Source: Planctomycetota bacterium (GTDB taxonomy: Bacteria; Planctomycetota; UBA1135). From it: a stretch of 64,000 nucleotides of DNA. This document shows, one piece after another, positions 50,152-59,164 of the stretch. Both the position numbers and the translations under genes were made by a program. Under the pieces are notes generated by a model that searched no databases, was not told the DNA's origin, and worked only from the letters and a program-made list of their open reading frames with translations. The stretch covers positions 52,435 through 116,434 of the forward strand of contig JAAESM010000061.1 in assembly GCA_024229395.1 (NCBI GenBank), given 5' to 3'. Each line of letters starts with the position of its first letter. Position 1 is the stretch's first letter.

Positions 50152-53001
50152 ATGCAGCTCCAGAACCCCGACTACCAGGCATTCTTCGATTCGAACCTCG
50201 CGGTTCGGCTCGTGCTAGATCCTGTCGATGGGCGAATCCTCAAGTGCAACCACAAGGCTTGTAGTTTCTACGGCCTGACCGAAGAGGAACTGCTGAAACG
50301 CAGCATCGATGAGCTGGACCTCGATGCTGCGCAGAACGTGCCCTTGATCCGCCGGCTGGAGGGTTGCGACGTCGGCCATGTCGAGCGGATCGAGCTTCGT
50401 CATCAGGGCGCCGAAGGTGAGGTCCTGCAGATTGTCGCCTATGTTGAGTTGATCGAGTATCAGGATCGCAACCTACTGTTAGTCGGATTGCGGGAAATCT
50501 CTGGCTTGATGAAGACTCGTCAGGAGTTGCAGGAGTTTCGCGAGCGCTATGAGTTGGCGGTGAGGGGTGCCAACGAGGGGATTTGGGATTGGAACATCGT
50601 GACCAATACCAGTTTTTGGTCGGACCGCTGCAAGGAGTTGTTGGGTTATGCACCACATGAAGTCGATTCCGATCATGAAGCGATCTATGACTACACTCAT
50701 CCAGATGACACCGCGGGCTTGCACCAGGCATTGGTGGGACACCTGCGAGACCGCACGCCCTTTGGCATGGAATTTCGGCTACGTTGCAAAGGCGGCGAGT
50801 ACCGATGGTTTCAAGGAGGTGGGCAGGCCGTGTGGGATAAGGAAGGTGCAGCGATTCGGATGGCTGGCTCCCTGCGCGACATCACCGAGCGTATCGAAGG
50901 GGAGCTGTGTTGGCGCAAGTCGGAGCAGCGCTTCAATCTCGCTGTAGCAGGCACTCAACAAGGGATCTGGGATTGGGATTTGAGCACAGGTGAGTACTAT
51001 TGGTCGCCACAGTTCAAAGCCCTGCTTGGATACGCCAAAGAGGAATTGAGCGCGCGTCAGGATCTACTCTATGAACTCATGCATCCTGAAGATGTTGCGC
51101 GAGTTCGCGATGCCGCTTCGCGTCACTTGGTCGGCGAAGGCGAATACGATATTCGTTATCGCTTGCTGGTGAAGGGTAGCGGCTATCAGTGGTTTAGATC
51201 CTGTGGGCAGGCCTTGTTCGATTCCGATGGCAATGCCATCCGAGTCTCCGGCTCGTTGACCAATGTCCATGAGAGCGCCGTTGCGGAAATGCGAGAGGCG
51301 CATCGTGCTGCGCGCGTGGAGCGTCAGCATGAAGCGGTCTTAGGCCTTGCCACGGACCCCACGCTGTGTGACGACGGCTTCCGCGCTGCCTGTGCACAAA
51401 TCAATGAGACCGCTTGCAAGGTTTTGGATGTCGGTCGGTGTTCGGTGATGATGTTCACCGAGGAGTTTGAGTCCATGCAGGCAATCGACCTATATGTGAC
51501 TGCGAAGGACGAGCACTTCAACGGCTATGTCACGGAAGCCAAGGACTTCGCTGAGTATTTCGCGCTGTTGCAGGATCATCGCGTGCTCGCGATCAGCGAT
51601 CCTTATAACGATCCGCGCACCCGTGAATTCCCGAAGGAGTTTCTCGATAAGCGTTCGGTGCATTCGATGTTGGATGTATCAATCCGACGCGCTGGCGTCA
51701 CCATCGGTTCCGTTCGGTTCTCGGAAGTCCGTGCACCAAGAATCTGGCGCGAAGACGAAATCAACTTCGCTGCCGACCTCGCGCAACAGGTCGCACGTGT
51801 TCATGGCATGGTTGAGACCAATGCCTTGCAGCAACATCAGCAGGAACTCGAGAAGCGCGTGTTGCAGGCACAGAAGTTAGAAAGCCTTGGCGTGATGGCT
51901 GGCGGAATCGCGCATGATTTCAACAACCTGCTAGTGGTCATCATGGGCAACTCTGACTTGGTGGGCAGCATGCTCGAAAGCGGCACGCGTGAACGAGAGT
52001 TGGTCAATGAGATTGAGAATGCATCGCGGCGTGCAGCGGAGCTGTGTCAACAGATGTTGGCCTATTCGGGCCATACCACCTTCGAATCGAAAATCTTCGA
52101 CCTGTCCACCTTGGTTGAGGAAATGACGCACCTGTTGCGTGCTTCGATCACGCAGCGGGCGCAAGTTGAATATCGATTCGAGAGTGGTCTGCCGTTTATC
52201 GCCGGTGATCCCACCCAGGTTCGTCAGGTCATCATGAATCTGATCGTCAACGCTTCCGAAGCCGTCGGCGATAGTGGCGGCAACATCCAGGTGAAGACCG
52301 GCAGTGGTCTTTTCACACCAGGCGATGGCAAGCATGGCATCGACGTCGCCAAGGCTGGGCTGCATGTGTACCTAGAGGTTCGCGACGATGGCTGCGGTAT
52401 GACCGAAGACGTGTTGGAGCGGATTTACGATCCATTTTTCTCGACCAAGTTCACCGGGCGTGGATTGGGGTTGGCCTCGATTCTTGGCATCATGCGCGCC
52501 TGCGGTGGTGGAATCGGCATCAAGACTGCTCCTGGTCAGGGCTCTACTTTCCAAGTCCTGTTTCCGGTTGCTGAAAAGGAGATGGGGAAGCCTCCGAGTG
52601 CTCTGCTTCCAACCGACCAGCCGAGTACCTGGCGTGGCAGTGGCAAGGCTTTGCTGGTGGATGACGACCAGACCGTGCTCCTGCTGACCAAGGAAATGCT
52701 CAGCCGACTGGGCTATAAGGTCTTGATGGCGTCGGAAGGGCAAGAGGCAGTGGAGCTGTACCGAAGCAATCATCAAGAGCTGGGGCTTGTTTTCCTGGAT
52801 CTGACCATGCCGCATATGGATGGCGAAGAGACGTTGCGTCACATGAAGGCGATCAGCGACAAGGTGCCGGTCGTCATGTCCAGTGGTTACACCGCGCAAG
52901 ATGTAGCCCAACGGATCGGAGAAATGGACTTTGCCGCCTTCGTGCAGAAACCGTTCACTCTTGATCAGCTGCAGTGCGCATTGTCGGCGGTTTTTTCCTG
53001 A
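50152..53001 (+). CDS. PAS/GAF hybrid sensor histidine kinase with receiver
   Basis: 949 residues, no membrane span, so cytoplasmic. Order: PAS (about 5-115), PAS (about 125-250, GIWDWNIVTNTSFWS), PAS (about 260-380, GIWDWDLSTGEYYWS), GAF (about 390-560), coiled linker, histidine phosphotransfer helix with GGIAHDFNNLL (phospho-His about 588), ATPase domain (N box IMNLIVNASEA about 695, DDGCGM about 745, GRGLGLASI) and a receiver domain (about 835-945; LLVDDDQ, phospho-acceptor Asp in VFLDLTMPHMDG about 883, Lys in VQKPF about 932). The H box HDFNN is the HWE-distant, nitrogen-type class common in hybrid kinases. The signal is unknown. A pseudo-receiver gene follows 89 bases later. Confidence 0.93.
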   Translation: MQLQNPDYQAFFDSNLAVRLVLDPVDGRILKCNHKACSFYGLTEEELLKRSIDELDLDAAQNVPLIRRLEGCDVGHVERIELRHQGAEGEVLQIVAYVELIEYQDRNLLLVGLREISGLMKTRQELQEFRERYELAVRGANEGIWDWNIVTNTSFWSDRCKELLGYAPHEVDSDHEAIYDYTHPDDTAGLHQALVGHLRDRTPFGMEFRLRCKGGEYRWFQGGGQAVWDKEGAAIRMAGSLRDITERIEGELCWRKSEQRFNLAVAGTQQGIWDWDLSTGEYYWSPQFKALLGYAKEELSARQDLLYELMHPEDVARVRDAASRHLVGEGEYDIRYRLLVKGSGYQWFRSCGQALFDSDGNAIRVSGSLTNVHESAVAEMREAHRAARVERQHEAVLGLATDPTLCDDGFRAACAQINETACKVLDVGRCSVMMFTEEFESMQAIDLYVTAKDEHFNGYVTEAKDFAEYFALLQDHRVLAISDPYNDPRTREFPKEFLDKRSVHSMLDVSIRRAGVTIGSVRFSEVRAPRIWREDEINFAADLAQQVARVHGMVETNALQQHQQELEKRVLQAQKLESLGVMAGGIAHDFNNLLVVIMGNSDLVGSMLESGTRERELVNEIENASRRAAELCQQMLAYSGHTTFESKIFDLSTLVEEMTHLLRASITQRAQVEYRFESGLPFIAGDPTQVRQVIMNLIVNASEAVGDSGGNIQVKTGSGLFTPGDGKHGIDVAKAGLHVYLEVRDDGCGMTEDVLERIYDPFFSTKFTGRGLGLASILGIMRACGGGIGIKTAPGQGSTFQVLFPVAEKEMGKPPSALLPTDQPSTWRGSGKALLVDDDQTVLLLTKEMLSRLGYKVLMASEGQEAVELYRSNHQELGLVFLDLTMPHMDGEETLRHMKAISDKVPVVMSSGYTAQDVAQRIGEMDFAAFVQKPFTLDQLQCALSAVFS

Positions 53002-53090
53002 TTCAGGGCGTGCGCCCAAGGAAAAGTCCAATCAGGGTTCACGATTTATCTTTTTCAGCCGATTGAATCCCTGTAACCCTCCGTTCAGCT

Positions 53091-53501
53091 ATGCCTGAAG
53101 AACCAGAAGAGAGCCTAGGACCTGCAGTCGTCGTCCTGGTTTCGGAAGATTTCTTCCGAAACCGGATTTGCACCACCTTGAATGCGGTGGGGCACGATGC
53201 TGTAGTGCTCGCAGTTGGCGATGACATTGCCGATTTCCAGGAGCGCATCCTGCAAGCAACCTCACTGGGCCTAGTCATCGACTTGGAGGAAGAAGATTTC
53301 GACGCCCTCGCTGTGCTGCCAGCCTTGCTCAATGATTCGCGTTCGGACGATTGGGCCTTCATGGCTTTCTGCTCTCACGAGAGGGAAGAGCTGATTGCTG
53401 GTGCAGCTACTTTGGGCGTGGAGGTGGTGCCGCGATCCACCTTCGCATCGAACCTCGTGCGCTTGTTGCAGGGCTTTTCGGCCCAAGAAGACAACAAATA
53501 A
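53091..53501 (+). CDS. Pseudo-receiver-like protein
   Basis: 136 residues with receiver-like alternation of strands and helices: VVVLVSEDFFRNRICTTLNAVGHDAVVLAVGD, LGLVIDLEEEDFDAL, WAFMAFCSHEREELIAGAATLGVEVVPRSTF. The first-strand acidic pair (DD) is replaced by SED, and the acceptor position falls in VIDLEEED. The conserved Lys of strand five is absent (PRSTF). It probably is not phosphorylated in the normal way, and may act as a binding module for the kinase upstream. No effector domain. Confidence 0.7.
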   Translation: MPEEPEESLGPAVVVLVSEDFFRNRICTTLNAVGHDAVVLAVGDDIADFQERILQATSLGLVIDLEEEDFDALAVLPALLNDSRSDDWAFMAFCSHEREELIAGAATLGVEVVPRSTFASNLVRLLQGFSAQEDNK

Positions 53502-53557
53502 GCCGCTAGCAGCCCTATGGAAGGCACTTTTTCTGTCAACTGCGGCAGATTAGGGTC

Positions 53558-53617
53558 TTGTCGAAAAATTCAATTCTGGGTAAACTGTTAGGCTTCCGCG
53601 GAGAGCCACTGCCTTTT
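53558..53617 (+). promoter_or_regulatory. Promoter and leader hairpin before the ArsC-like gene
   Basis: TTGTCG (53558-53563) and TAAACT (53581-53586) are separated by exactly 17 bases, the best -35/-10 pair in the window. Right after it, GGCTTCCGCGGAGAGCC (53591-53607) folds back on itself with one bulge, followed by ACTGCC and five Ts (53614-53618). The hairpin would lie at the 5' end of the transcript, 46 bases before the GTG start, and could act as an attenuator. Confidence 0.5.
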
Positions 53618-53663
53618 TAGGGGACAAGTTGGCACCCGCCTGAAACTCAATACTGGAAACAGC

Positions 53664-54008
53664 GTGGTCAAGCTCTACATCAAGCCCAAGTGCAAGTCTT
53701 GTCAAAAAGCAGTGAAGTACCTGGAAAAGAAGGATGTTTCTTTTGAGGTGTTGGACATCATGAAGAGTCCTCCTGCCAAGAAACTGCTCGAGAAAGCAGT
53801 CGATGCACTAGACCCCAAGGGTGCTTTCAACAAGCGCGCAAAGGGATACAAGGAGCATTCGATTGAAAGTGCTACTTTCAAGACCAAGAAAGAGGTTGTC
53901 GATCTTCTTCGTGCAAACCCTGACATGATTCGTCGCCCACTGTTGGCTCGCGGCGAAAAGGCGATTCTCGGTTTCGACGAGGCCGATTACGCCACGTTCT
54001 TGCGCTAA
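53664..54008 (+). CDS. ArsC/Spx-family thioredoxin-fold protein
   Basis: 114 residues: LYIKPKCKSCQKAVKYLEKKDVSFEVLDI is the family's N-terminal strand-helix with a C-x-x-C pair (Cys 10 and 13), and the C-terminal RRPLLARGEKAILGFDEADY matches the ArsC/Spx pattern R-x-P-x3-x2-G-x2-x-x-G. The CxxC makes it more like Spx or YffB-type proteins than the single-Cys glutaredoxin-linked arsenate reductase. No ars genes are near. The start is a GTG; no earlier start codon exists in the frame. Confidence 0.85.
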   Translation: MVKLYIKPKCKSCQKAVKYLEKKDVSFEVLDIMKSPPAKKLLEKAVDALDPKGAFNKRAKGYKEHSIESATFKTKKEVVDLLRANPDMIRRPLLARGEKAILGFDEADYATFLR

Positions 54009-54027
54009 TCACTGCGCAGGCAAAGCA

Positions 54028-54057
54028 ACGGTCCGGTGGTTTCGACCCCCGGACCGT
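54028..54057 (+). terminator. Hairpin after the ArsC-like gene
   Basis: ACGGTCCGG and CCGGACCGT form a perfect nine-base stem around a 12-base loop, 19 bases after the stop codon. No T-tract follows, so it may stop transcription only partly or stabilise the mRNA 3' end. A second, weaker stem with a five-T loop follows at about 54068-54093. Confidence 0.4.
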
Positions 54058-54107
54058 AATCTATTGGTGGCCACAGCGTTTTTGCCGTGGCTGACCACAG
54101 TTGACCC

Positions 54108-54971
54108 TTGGCATCCAGTCCTCCTCCCGCCGCAGATCAGCCCGAGCCTCTCGGAGCCCAGACTGCCTTTGCTGCCAAGCGCTTCCACCTGAGTGGAGAG
54201 GTCAGTGTCCGCCCGCAAGAGGCTGTGGCCGTAGAGGAACCCTTGGAGATTCGCGTGCGCGGCATTTCCTTCGCGGTATTGATGCGCACTCCGGGGCGGG
54301 ACCGTGATCTTGCTGCTGGATTCTTGGCCGCCGAAGGCTTGGTGCACCATCGCGACGACTTGTTGGCGCTGGAAGCCTGTGTGAATCCACAGACCGGCAA
54401 GGCCGAGGACAACATCCTCAATGCTGCGCTGGCAGAAGGTATTGCTTTCAGCCCAAGATTGGCCACGGTGTCTTCCGCATGTGGAATGTGTGGCACGCGC
54501 ACCCTTGAAGACCTGCAAAAGGATTGCCCGCCGCTTGCCGCCAGTGCGCCGGCGCAGTTGAGCTTGTCCGCTTTGCATGATGCTTTGGAAGCGTTGCGCG
54601 CACGGCAACCGGTGTTCGCCGAGACTGCTGCAACTCATGGCGCCGCCTTGTGGGACTATGCCGGCAACGGCGAGCTGTTAGATGTGGCGGAGGATGTCGG
54701 CCGACACAACGCCGTCGATCAACTGTTCGGTGCCAAGGTGTGGGCGGATCAATACCCAGTCGCGCAAGCCATGGGCCTGTTGTTAAGCGGACGCATCAGT
54801 TTCGAACTAATCCAGAAGGCATGGCTTGCTGCAGTGCCGGTCGTAATTGGAATTGGCATGCCCACTTCGCTTGCGGTCGAGACCGCCAAGGCTGCTGGTA
54901 TCACCTTAATCGGTTGGGTGCGTAATGATGCGGCGACGGTCTTTGCGGGGCAGACCGAGTTGGTCGACTAA
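54108..54971 (+). CDS. fdhD: Formate dehydrogenase accessory sulfurtransferase FdhD
   Basis: FdhD passes sulfur from a cysteine desulfurase to the molybdenum cofactor of formate dehydrogenase. 287 residues with EEPLEIRVRG, the DLAAGFLAAEGLV segment, the sulfur-carrying CGMC loop in SSACGMCGTRTL (about 124-127), AEDVGRHNAVDQLFG and LLLSGRISFELIQKAW, all diagnostic. The frame opens at a TTG (54108); the first conserved residues lie about 40 codons in, so a later start is possible. No formate dehydrogenase genes are in the window. Confidence 0.93.
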   Translation: MASSPPPAADQPEPLGAQTAFAAKRFHLSGEVSVRPQEAVAVEEPLEIRVRGISFAVLMRTPGRDRDLAAGFLAAEGLVHHRDDLLALEACVNPQTGKAEDNILNAALAEGIAFSPRLATVSSACGMCGTRTLEDLQKDCPPLAASAPAQLSLSALHDALEALRARQPVFAETAATHGAALWDYAGNGELLDVAEDVGRHNAVDQLFGAKVWADQYPVAQAMGLLLSGRISFELIQKAWLAAVPVVIGIGMPTSLAVETAKAAGITLIGWVRNDAATVFAGQTELVD

Positions 54972-55043
54972 TTCCGACGCACCTTGACGCCCCTATGGAT
55001 GATTGCTGGGGCATGCTTCTGCGGCTTCCTATTGACCATCGGT

Positions 55044-55646
55044 TTAGGCTTTGGCTTTCTCTGCGATGATCGTGATCAGTGATTTGATGGTGCCATCGGG
55101 TGCGGGGAACTGCTCCTGGCAAGTCTTCAAGATCATCCAATCGACGAACTGTTCGAGTAGTTCATCGGGGTCATAGAAGTAGTGTTTGCCCGGTTCGAAC
55201 AGAGCTTCAAAGGTGGTGTCATTGAGCAGCGCGTTCAGCACGATGCGCCCGCCAGGATTGATGTGCTCCTGAATGCTCTTGAGCAAAGCCAAGCTCTCTT
55301 CGCGTGCAAAGTACGGGATGATGCCGATCGCCAGGATGGTGTCGAAACCGCGATCGATGGTGTTGGGGTCGATATCGGCCACGACTGCTTCGATCGGCAG
55401 GTCTTCGCGTTCGGCATCGCTTTGAATGCGGGCGATTCCGGTAGGGCTGGCATCGATCGCCAAGACCGAGTGGCCGCGTCGGGCGGCCTCCAAACTCAGA
55501 TTGCCCAAGCCACAACCAAGATCCAACACGCTACCGGTCAGGTAGTCCAATGCGCGGTTCTCGAAAGGATTGAGCGTGAAATCCTGCTCACGTGCCTGGC
55601 GTTGGAACTGCGCCTCGAACATGTCGACGGATTTCCTGCTGGTCAT
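55044..55646 (-). CDS. SAM-dependent methyltransferase (class I)
   Basis: 200 residues with the SAM-binding motif VLDLGCGLGNLS (about 41-52), acidic post-I residue in AIDASPTGI, and a motif IV region DTILAIGIIPYF. The pattern is that of small TehB/UbiE-like methyltransferases, and the N-terminus WxxRF-like region is replaced by FEAQFQRQAREQDF. Substrate not predictable. It overlaps the upstream MBL nuclease gene by four bases. Confidence 0.85.
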   Translation of the reverse strand: MTSRKSVDMFEAQFQRQAREQDFTLNPFENRALDYLTGSVLDLGCGLGNLSLEAARRGHSVLAIDASPTGIARIQSDAEREDLPIEAVVADIDPNTIDRGFDTILAIGIIPYFAREESLALLKSIQEHINPGGRIVLNALLNDTTFEALFEPGKHYFYDPDELLEQFVDWMILKTCQEQFPAPDGTIKSLITIIAEKAKA

Positions 55647-57085
55647 GTCAGTGTGATGGTTTGGCCGGCCGCGGGTACCTCAACATCCCAGCCGCGATCC
55701 TTGCGTAAGCAATCGGCGAAGGCCATGGCTGCGGATTCCTCGCCATGCACCACCAAGGTCTTTTTCGGCGCCTGCTTGAATGCGCCAGTCCACTCCATCA
55801 GACAAGATTGACCGGCATGGGCGGAGAAACCACCGAGGGTGTGGACTGAAGCGAGGACGTCGTACTCCTTGCCGAAGATCTTCACGGTCTCAGCGCCATC
55901 GACGATGCGTCGGCCTAAGGTTCCTTGCGCCTGATAGCCGGTGATCATGATGCTGCATTCAGGCCGCGAGATGTTGTGGCGCAGATGGTGCTTGATGCGC
56001 CCGGCGTTGCACATGCCGCTGGCGGAAATGATGATCGCGCCGGAGGTGATGTGGTTCAACTCCATCGAATCCTCCAAGCTGGCGGTGAACTTCAAACGCG
56101 GCAATCCCTTGCCAGCGGCGCGCCATGCATTTAGTTCCTGACTCTCCTGATCGAAGACCTCCATGTGCTTCATCGTGACGCGCGTGGCCTCGGTGGCCAT
56201 CGGCGAATCCACATAGATGTTGAGATGCTTCAGCTTGCCTTGGAAGGTCAGGTTGAAGAGGTGGTACAGCAGCTCTTGGGTTCGCCCAACCGCAAATGCC
56301 GGCACGATCACGTTGCCGCCTTTGACTTGCAAGGTGTGCTGGATGATTTCAACGAACTCATCCATGGTCGATGGATGATCCTTGTGCTCGCGGTCACCAT
56401 AGGTGGACTCCACAAACAAGATGTCGGCCTCATCGATAAAGGTCGGGTCGCGCAGGATCGGGCGATCGGGTTCGCCCAAATCACCACTCATGACGATCTT
56501 GGTGGTCTTGCCATTCTCGGTGACCCAGATCTCAAGAATCGCTGAACCCAGAATGTGGCCGGCGTCGCGAAAACGACAACGCACATTGCGATGCGGGAAC
56601 CACTCCTGATCGTAGGGGTGGGGGCGCACCTGGGTGAGGCAAGCCTCGGCATCTTCCATCGTGTAGATCGGCCCAATGTCCTTCTCGTCTTGCGCATCCG
56701 TGGATTGCTCCGAACGATGCTTGCGCCGCTCTTGCCGACGCTTGCGATAACGTTGCGCACGTTCCGCATCTGACTCTTGGATATGCGCGCTATCCGGCAG
56801 CATCACGCCAAGCAAACCAGCGGTTGCCTTGGTGGCAAAGATGTCGCCGCGGTAGCCATCCTTGGTGAGCTTGGGCAACAAGCCACTGTGATCGATATGT
56901 GCATGGGTGAGCAGTACGAAATCAAGACTCAAGGGATCGAACTCGAAGTCTTGGCGATTCTGCTCGCGTGATTCGCGTCCGCCCTGGAACATGCCGCAAT
57001 CGACCAAGAAGCGGCAGTCGTCGGTCTCGAACAAATAACGTGAGCCGGTGACTTGGCGTGCTGCGCCGTACAGGGTGACTTTCAT
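55643..57085 (-). CDS. Beta-CASP metallo-beta-lactamase RNA-processing exonuclease
   Basis: 480 residues. The MBL core has LTHAHIDHSG (motif 2), DAGHILGSA (motif 3) and SGDLGEPDRPIL (motif 4); the beta-CASP insert and its motifs follow: VESTYGD (motif A), IISASGMCNAGR (motif B, near) and HTLGGFSAHAGQ (His of motif C). This is the archaeal CPSF/Ysh1-like branch of RNase-J relatives found in many bacteria. A charged insertion (about 110-145, RYRKRRQERRKHRSEQ) lies in the MBL part. Probably an RNA nuclease. It overlaps genes on both sides by four bases. Confidence 0.9.
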   Translation of the reverse strand: MKVTLYGAARQVTGSRYLFETDDCRFLVDCGMFQGGRESREQNRQDFEFDPLSLDFVLLTHAHIDHSGLLPKLTKDGYRGDIFATKATAGLLGVMLPDSAHIQESDAERAQRYRKRRQERRKHRSEQSTDAQDEKDIGPIYTMEDAEACLTQVRPHPYDQEWFPHRNVRCRFRDAGHILGSAILEIWVTENGKTTKIVMSGDLGEPDRPILRDPTFIDEADILFVESTYGDREHKDHPSTMDEFVEIIQHTLQVKGGNVIVPAFAVGRTQELLYHLFNLTFQGKLKHLNIYVDSPMATEATRVTMKHMEVFDQESQELNAWRAAGKGLPRLKFTASLEDSMELNHITSGAIIISASGMCNAGRIKHHLRHNISRPECSIMITGYQAQGTLGRRIVDGAETVKIFGKEYDVLASVHTLGGFSAHAGQSCLMEWTGAFKQAPKKTLVVHGEESAAMAFADCLRKDRGWDVEVPAAGQTITLT

Positions 57086-57606
57086 GATCGTGGTTGGTCG
57101 GCCTTCAGGGTTTCGGTCAATCGATCGATCCCTTCTTGGACCGATGGCGTGTGTTGATGTTCACGCGCTTGCTCCAGGATCTGGATCGCTTCTTCGGCAG
57201 CTCCACGTTGCGCCACCAGTTCCGCCAACTCCAGCTCCACGACTGCGCGGTCGCGTTCATTATTGGCGGCGAACTCCAGCGCAGTGCGATAGTGCTGCTC
57301 CTCGAGATCAAGCTGTTGATGATGGCCTGCAATCGCGCCACTGGCCAACTCAAAGAAGAAACGCTGACTGGTGGTCAGGAGTCCGGGGAATTGGACACTC
57401 TTCAGCAAGCGATGCGCCTTCTCATATTGCTCCGCTTGGACCGCGCGGAAGGCGAGCATGACGCTGCCAAAGCGGAAGTGCCCCACAGCGATCAAGGCGG
57501 CGATCGCAAAAGCCGCATAGGCCCAAGAATCACCGTTATAGAGCAGATTGCCGCCGATGACGAGGGTGACCACGAACATCAACAAGCGGACGAAAGTTGG
57601 GACCAT
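57082..57606 (-). CDS. Membrane-anchored TPR-like protein
   Basis: 174 residues: two N-terminal spans (RLLMFVVTLVIGGNLLYNG and AYAAFAIAALIAVGHF), then about 110 residues of paired helices with TPR-like spacing (AVQAEQYEKAHRLLKSV, EEQHYRTALEFAANNERDRAVVELELAELV, AEEAIQILEQA). Such proteins usually scaffold complexes. The ATG at 57606 gives a hydrophobic start; nine more residues are possible upstream. The stop overlaps the nuclease gene start. Confidence 0.72.
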   Translation of the reverse strand: MVPTFVRLLMFVVTLVIGGNLLYNGDSWAYAAFAIAALIAVGHFRFGSVMLAFRAVQAEQYEKAHRLLKSVQFPGLLTTSQRFFFELASGAIAGHHQQLDLEEQHYRTALEFAANNERDRAVVELELAELVAQRGAAEEAIQILEQAREHQHTPSVQEGIDRLTETLKADQPRS

Positions 57607-57639
57607 AGGATGTGCTCGGCGGGAGAGCGCCAATCGCTC

Positions 57640-58080
57640 TCATTCAGCCTGCTTCAGTCTTGCATCACTTCCGTGGGTGAGCAATAACAAACACAGGCCA
57701 CCCGCGATACCAAGCGCCATATCCAAGATGGTGTCATCCAGACTGACTTGAGCGCCGGTCAAGCCGAGCGCATCCGTGACCCACTCGGCGAACTCCCACA
57801 ACACGGTGGCAGCCCCAACGCCACAAAGGGCGAACAGGAACCGCGCGAAGGCGGTCAATTCACCGAGAGCCGCTGATGCTTCAGGGCGTCGCAAGCTTGC
57901 CCAGAAGAAATAGGCTATCGCAGCACCGCCGAAGAAGTGCATCGGCATGTCGATCCACGGGATTATGCGTTGCGCGCGCAACACATTCGCAACCAGCTGG
58001 TGGAATGCGAAGAAGCACAGCGGCACCCACGCGGCAGTGCGCAGAGATGCCATTGCCCAACGAATCTTGGGACTGTTCAT
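57640..58080 (-). CDS. VanZ/DUF2238-like membrane protein
   Basis: 146 residues with four spans. The sequence IDMPMHFFGGAAIAYFFW, LWEFAEWVTDALG and SLDDTILDMALGIAGG follows the pattern D-x3-H-x2-G...WEF-x-E-x2-D...DT-x2-D of YjdF/DUF2238 and VanZ-like membrane proteins. Function of the family is poorly known. Confidence 0.7.
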   Translation of the reverse strand: MNSPKIRWAMASLRTAAWVPLCFFAFHQLVANVLRAQRIIPWIDMPMHFFGGAAIAYFFWASLRRPEASAALGELTAFARFLFALCGVGAATVLWEFAEWVTDALGLTGAQVSLDDTILDMALGIAGGLCLLLLTHGSDARLKQAE

Positions 58081-58111
58081 CGAAAGGCAGCTCGTTGGCC
58101 GCCTTACTTAA

Positions 58112-58339
58112 CTAGTAATCGATCGAATCGAGATCGGCAATCGAGAAGTCCATTGCGAACTCTCGCTCGATATCGATAATGCGGCCACGGCCGAGGCGCT
58201 CAACGAAAGTGATGGCGCCTTGCTCTTCACGACCGTCGCGGAAACGCAGACGTACGGAATACTTACTCATTCCTTCCTTGAGGCGGGAGGAGAGCTCTGA
58301 AGGTTCAGGAAGTTCGGACTCGGGTACTGGACGAACCAT
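58112..58339 (-). CDS. Small conserved-looking cytoplasmic protein
   Basis: 75 residues. After a Pro/Glu-rich lead the protein has a compact beta-rich body: KYSVRLRFRDGREEQGAITFVERLGRG and RIIDIEREFAMDFSIADLDSI. A start at the internal Met (KEGMSKYS, residue 24) would leave a 52-residue Sm-like-sized body, but no family is recognised. Preceded by an A-rich stretch. Confidence 0.6.
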   Translation of the reverse strand: MVRPVPESELPEPSELSSRLKEGMSKYSVRLRFRDGREEQGAITFVERLGRGRIIDIEREFAMDFSIADLDSIDY

Positions 58340-58377
58340 GTGGTTTTTTTAAGTGAAACGTTTGGCTAATTACGAAC

Positions 58378-59013
58378 TCAGGCGTTGACCTTGACTTTGC
58401 TTTCGTTCTCAAGGGCGCCGGAGCGGAGGAGCAGGTTTGACCAAGTCTCGAACGGAGACTCGGGCGTAGTTGCGAGTGCGTGGAGGGAAGCAAGCGATTC
58501 GTAGTCGCCGGCCATCGCAGAAGTTTCGCGGATGGACACCTCGAGGTCAGATGCATCGAGGCGGTAAACCAAGCCGACATGCACCGCACCAACGGCGGTG
58601 GTGTCATCGTTGAGCAGACCGACCGGAGTCAGTGGCAGCTCGATCTCTGGAAGAACCAGTTCTTCATGGAGCTCGCGGGAGCAGGCGCTGGCAAACAACT
58701 CACCGTGATCGAGATCACAAGGGTTGATGTGCCCGCCGACGCCGATTGACTTCTTGCCATGCAGACGCTTCTCCCCTTGGGTGGAAAGACGAGTCAGGCA
58801 CAGCACCGAATCCTCGCGACACACCGCCACGTAGGGGATGGGCTGCTTGAACTCAGGGTGCGATTCCGCGTAGCGGCGCTCGATGAAGAAGCCATGTTCG
58901 CGCGCTGGTGCGAGATAACGCTCTTCCAATTCCTGCGGCTCGAGAGCAATTAGCCCATGAGGGGTGGCCTCGGGGAAGAGGATTTGGCGTGGTACGACCC
59001 AGACGAACTCCAT
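58378..59013 (-). CDS. Nudix-superfamily protein, YmaB-like
   Basis: 211 residues. The Nudix-type sequence is GVGGHINPCD followed by ASACSRELHEELVL: the REL-x-EE-L core is kept with its metal-binding glutamates, but the spacing between the Gly and the RE is longer than the standard box. VVPRQILFPE at the start and the C-terminal WSNLLLRSG fit the predicted phosphoesterase group represented by YmaB. Substrate unknown. Confidence 0.75.
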   Translation of the reverse strand: MEFVWVVPRQILFPEATPHGLIALEPQELEERYLAPAREHGFFIERRYAESHPEFKQPIPYVAVCREDSVLCLTRLSTQGEKRLHGKKSIGVGGHINPCDLDHGELFASACSRELHEELVLPEIELPLTPVGLLNDDTTAVGAVHVGLVYRLDASDLEVSIRETSAMAGDYESLASLHALATTPESPFETWSNLLLRSGALENESKVKVNA

Positions 59014-59164
59014 GATTGCCCCGATTCTGCACGAATTCGAAATTCTGGCAAGCGAAAACTACCAGATGTTGGGGATTTGTGGAAAATGGGGCCTGCATTT
59101 TGGGCACTAGATATTGTGGTGCGTTGAATTGTAAAAACGGAAGGCGTCGCTGGAGGGAAAAAGT

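Noticed and set aside
53664..54008. Arsenate reductase as the specific function of the ArsC-like gene
   Set aside because: It carries a CxxC rather than the single catalytic Cys context of ArsC, and no arsenic genes are nearby; only the broader ArsC/Spx family is supported.
54028..54107. Stem-loops before fdhD as a molybdenum-cofactor riboswitch
   Set aside because: The region is too short (about 80 bases) and lacks the multi-helix consensus; two simple hairpins near a convergent or tandem gene boundary are explained better as 3'-end structures.
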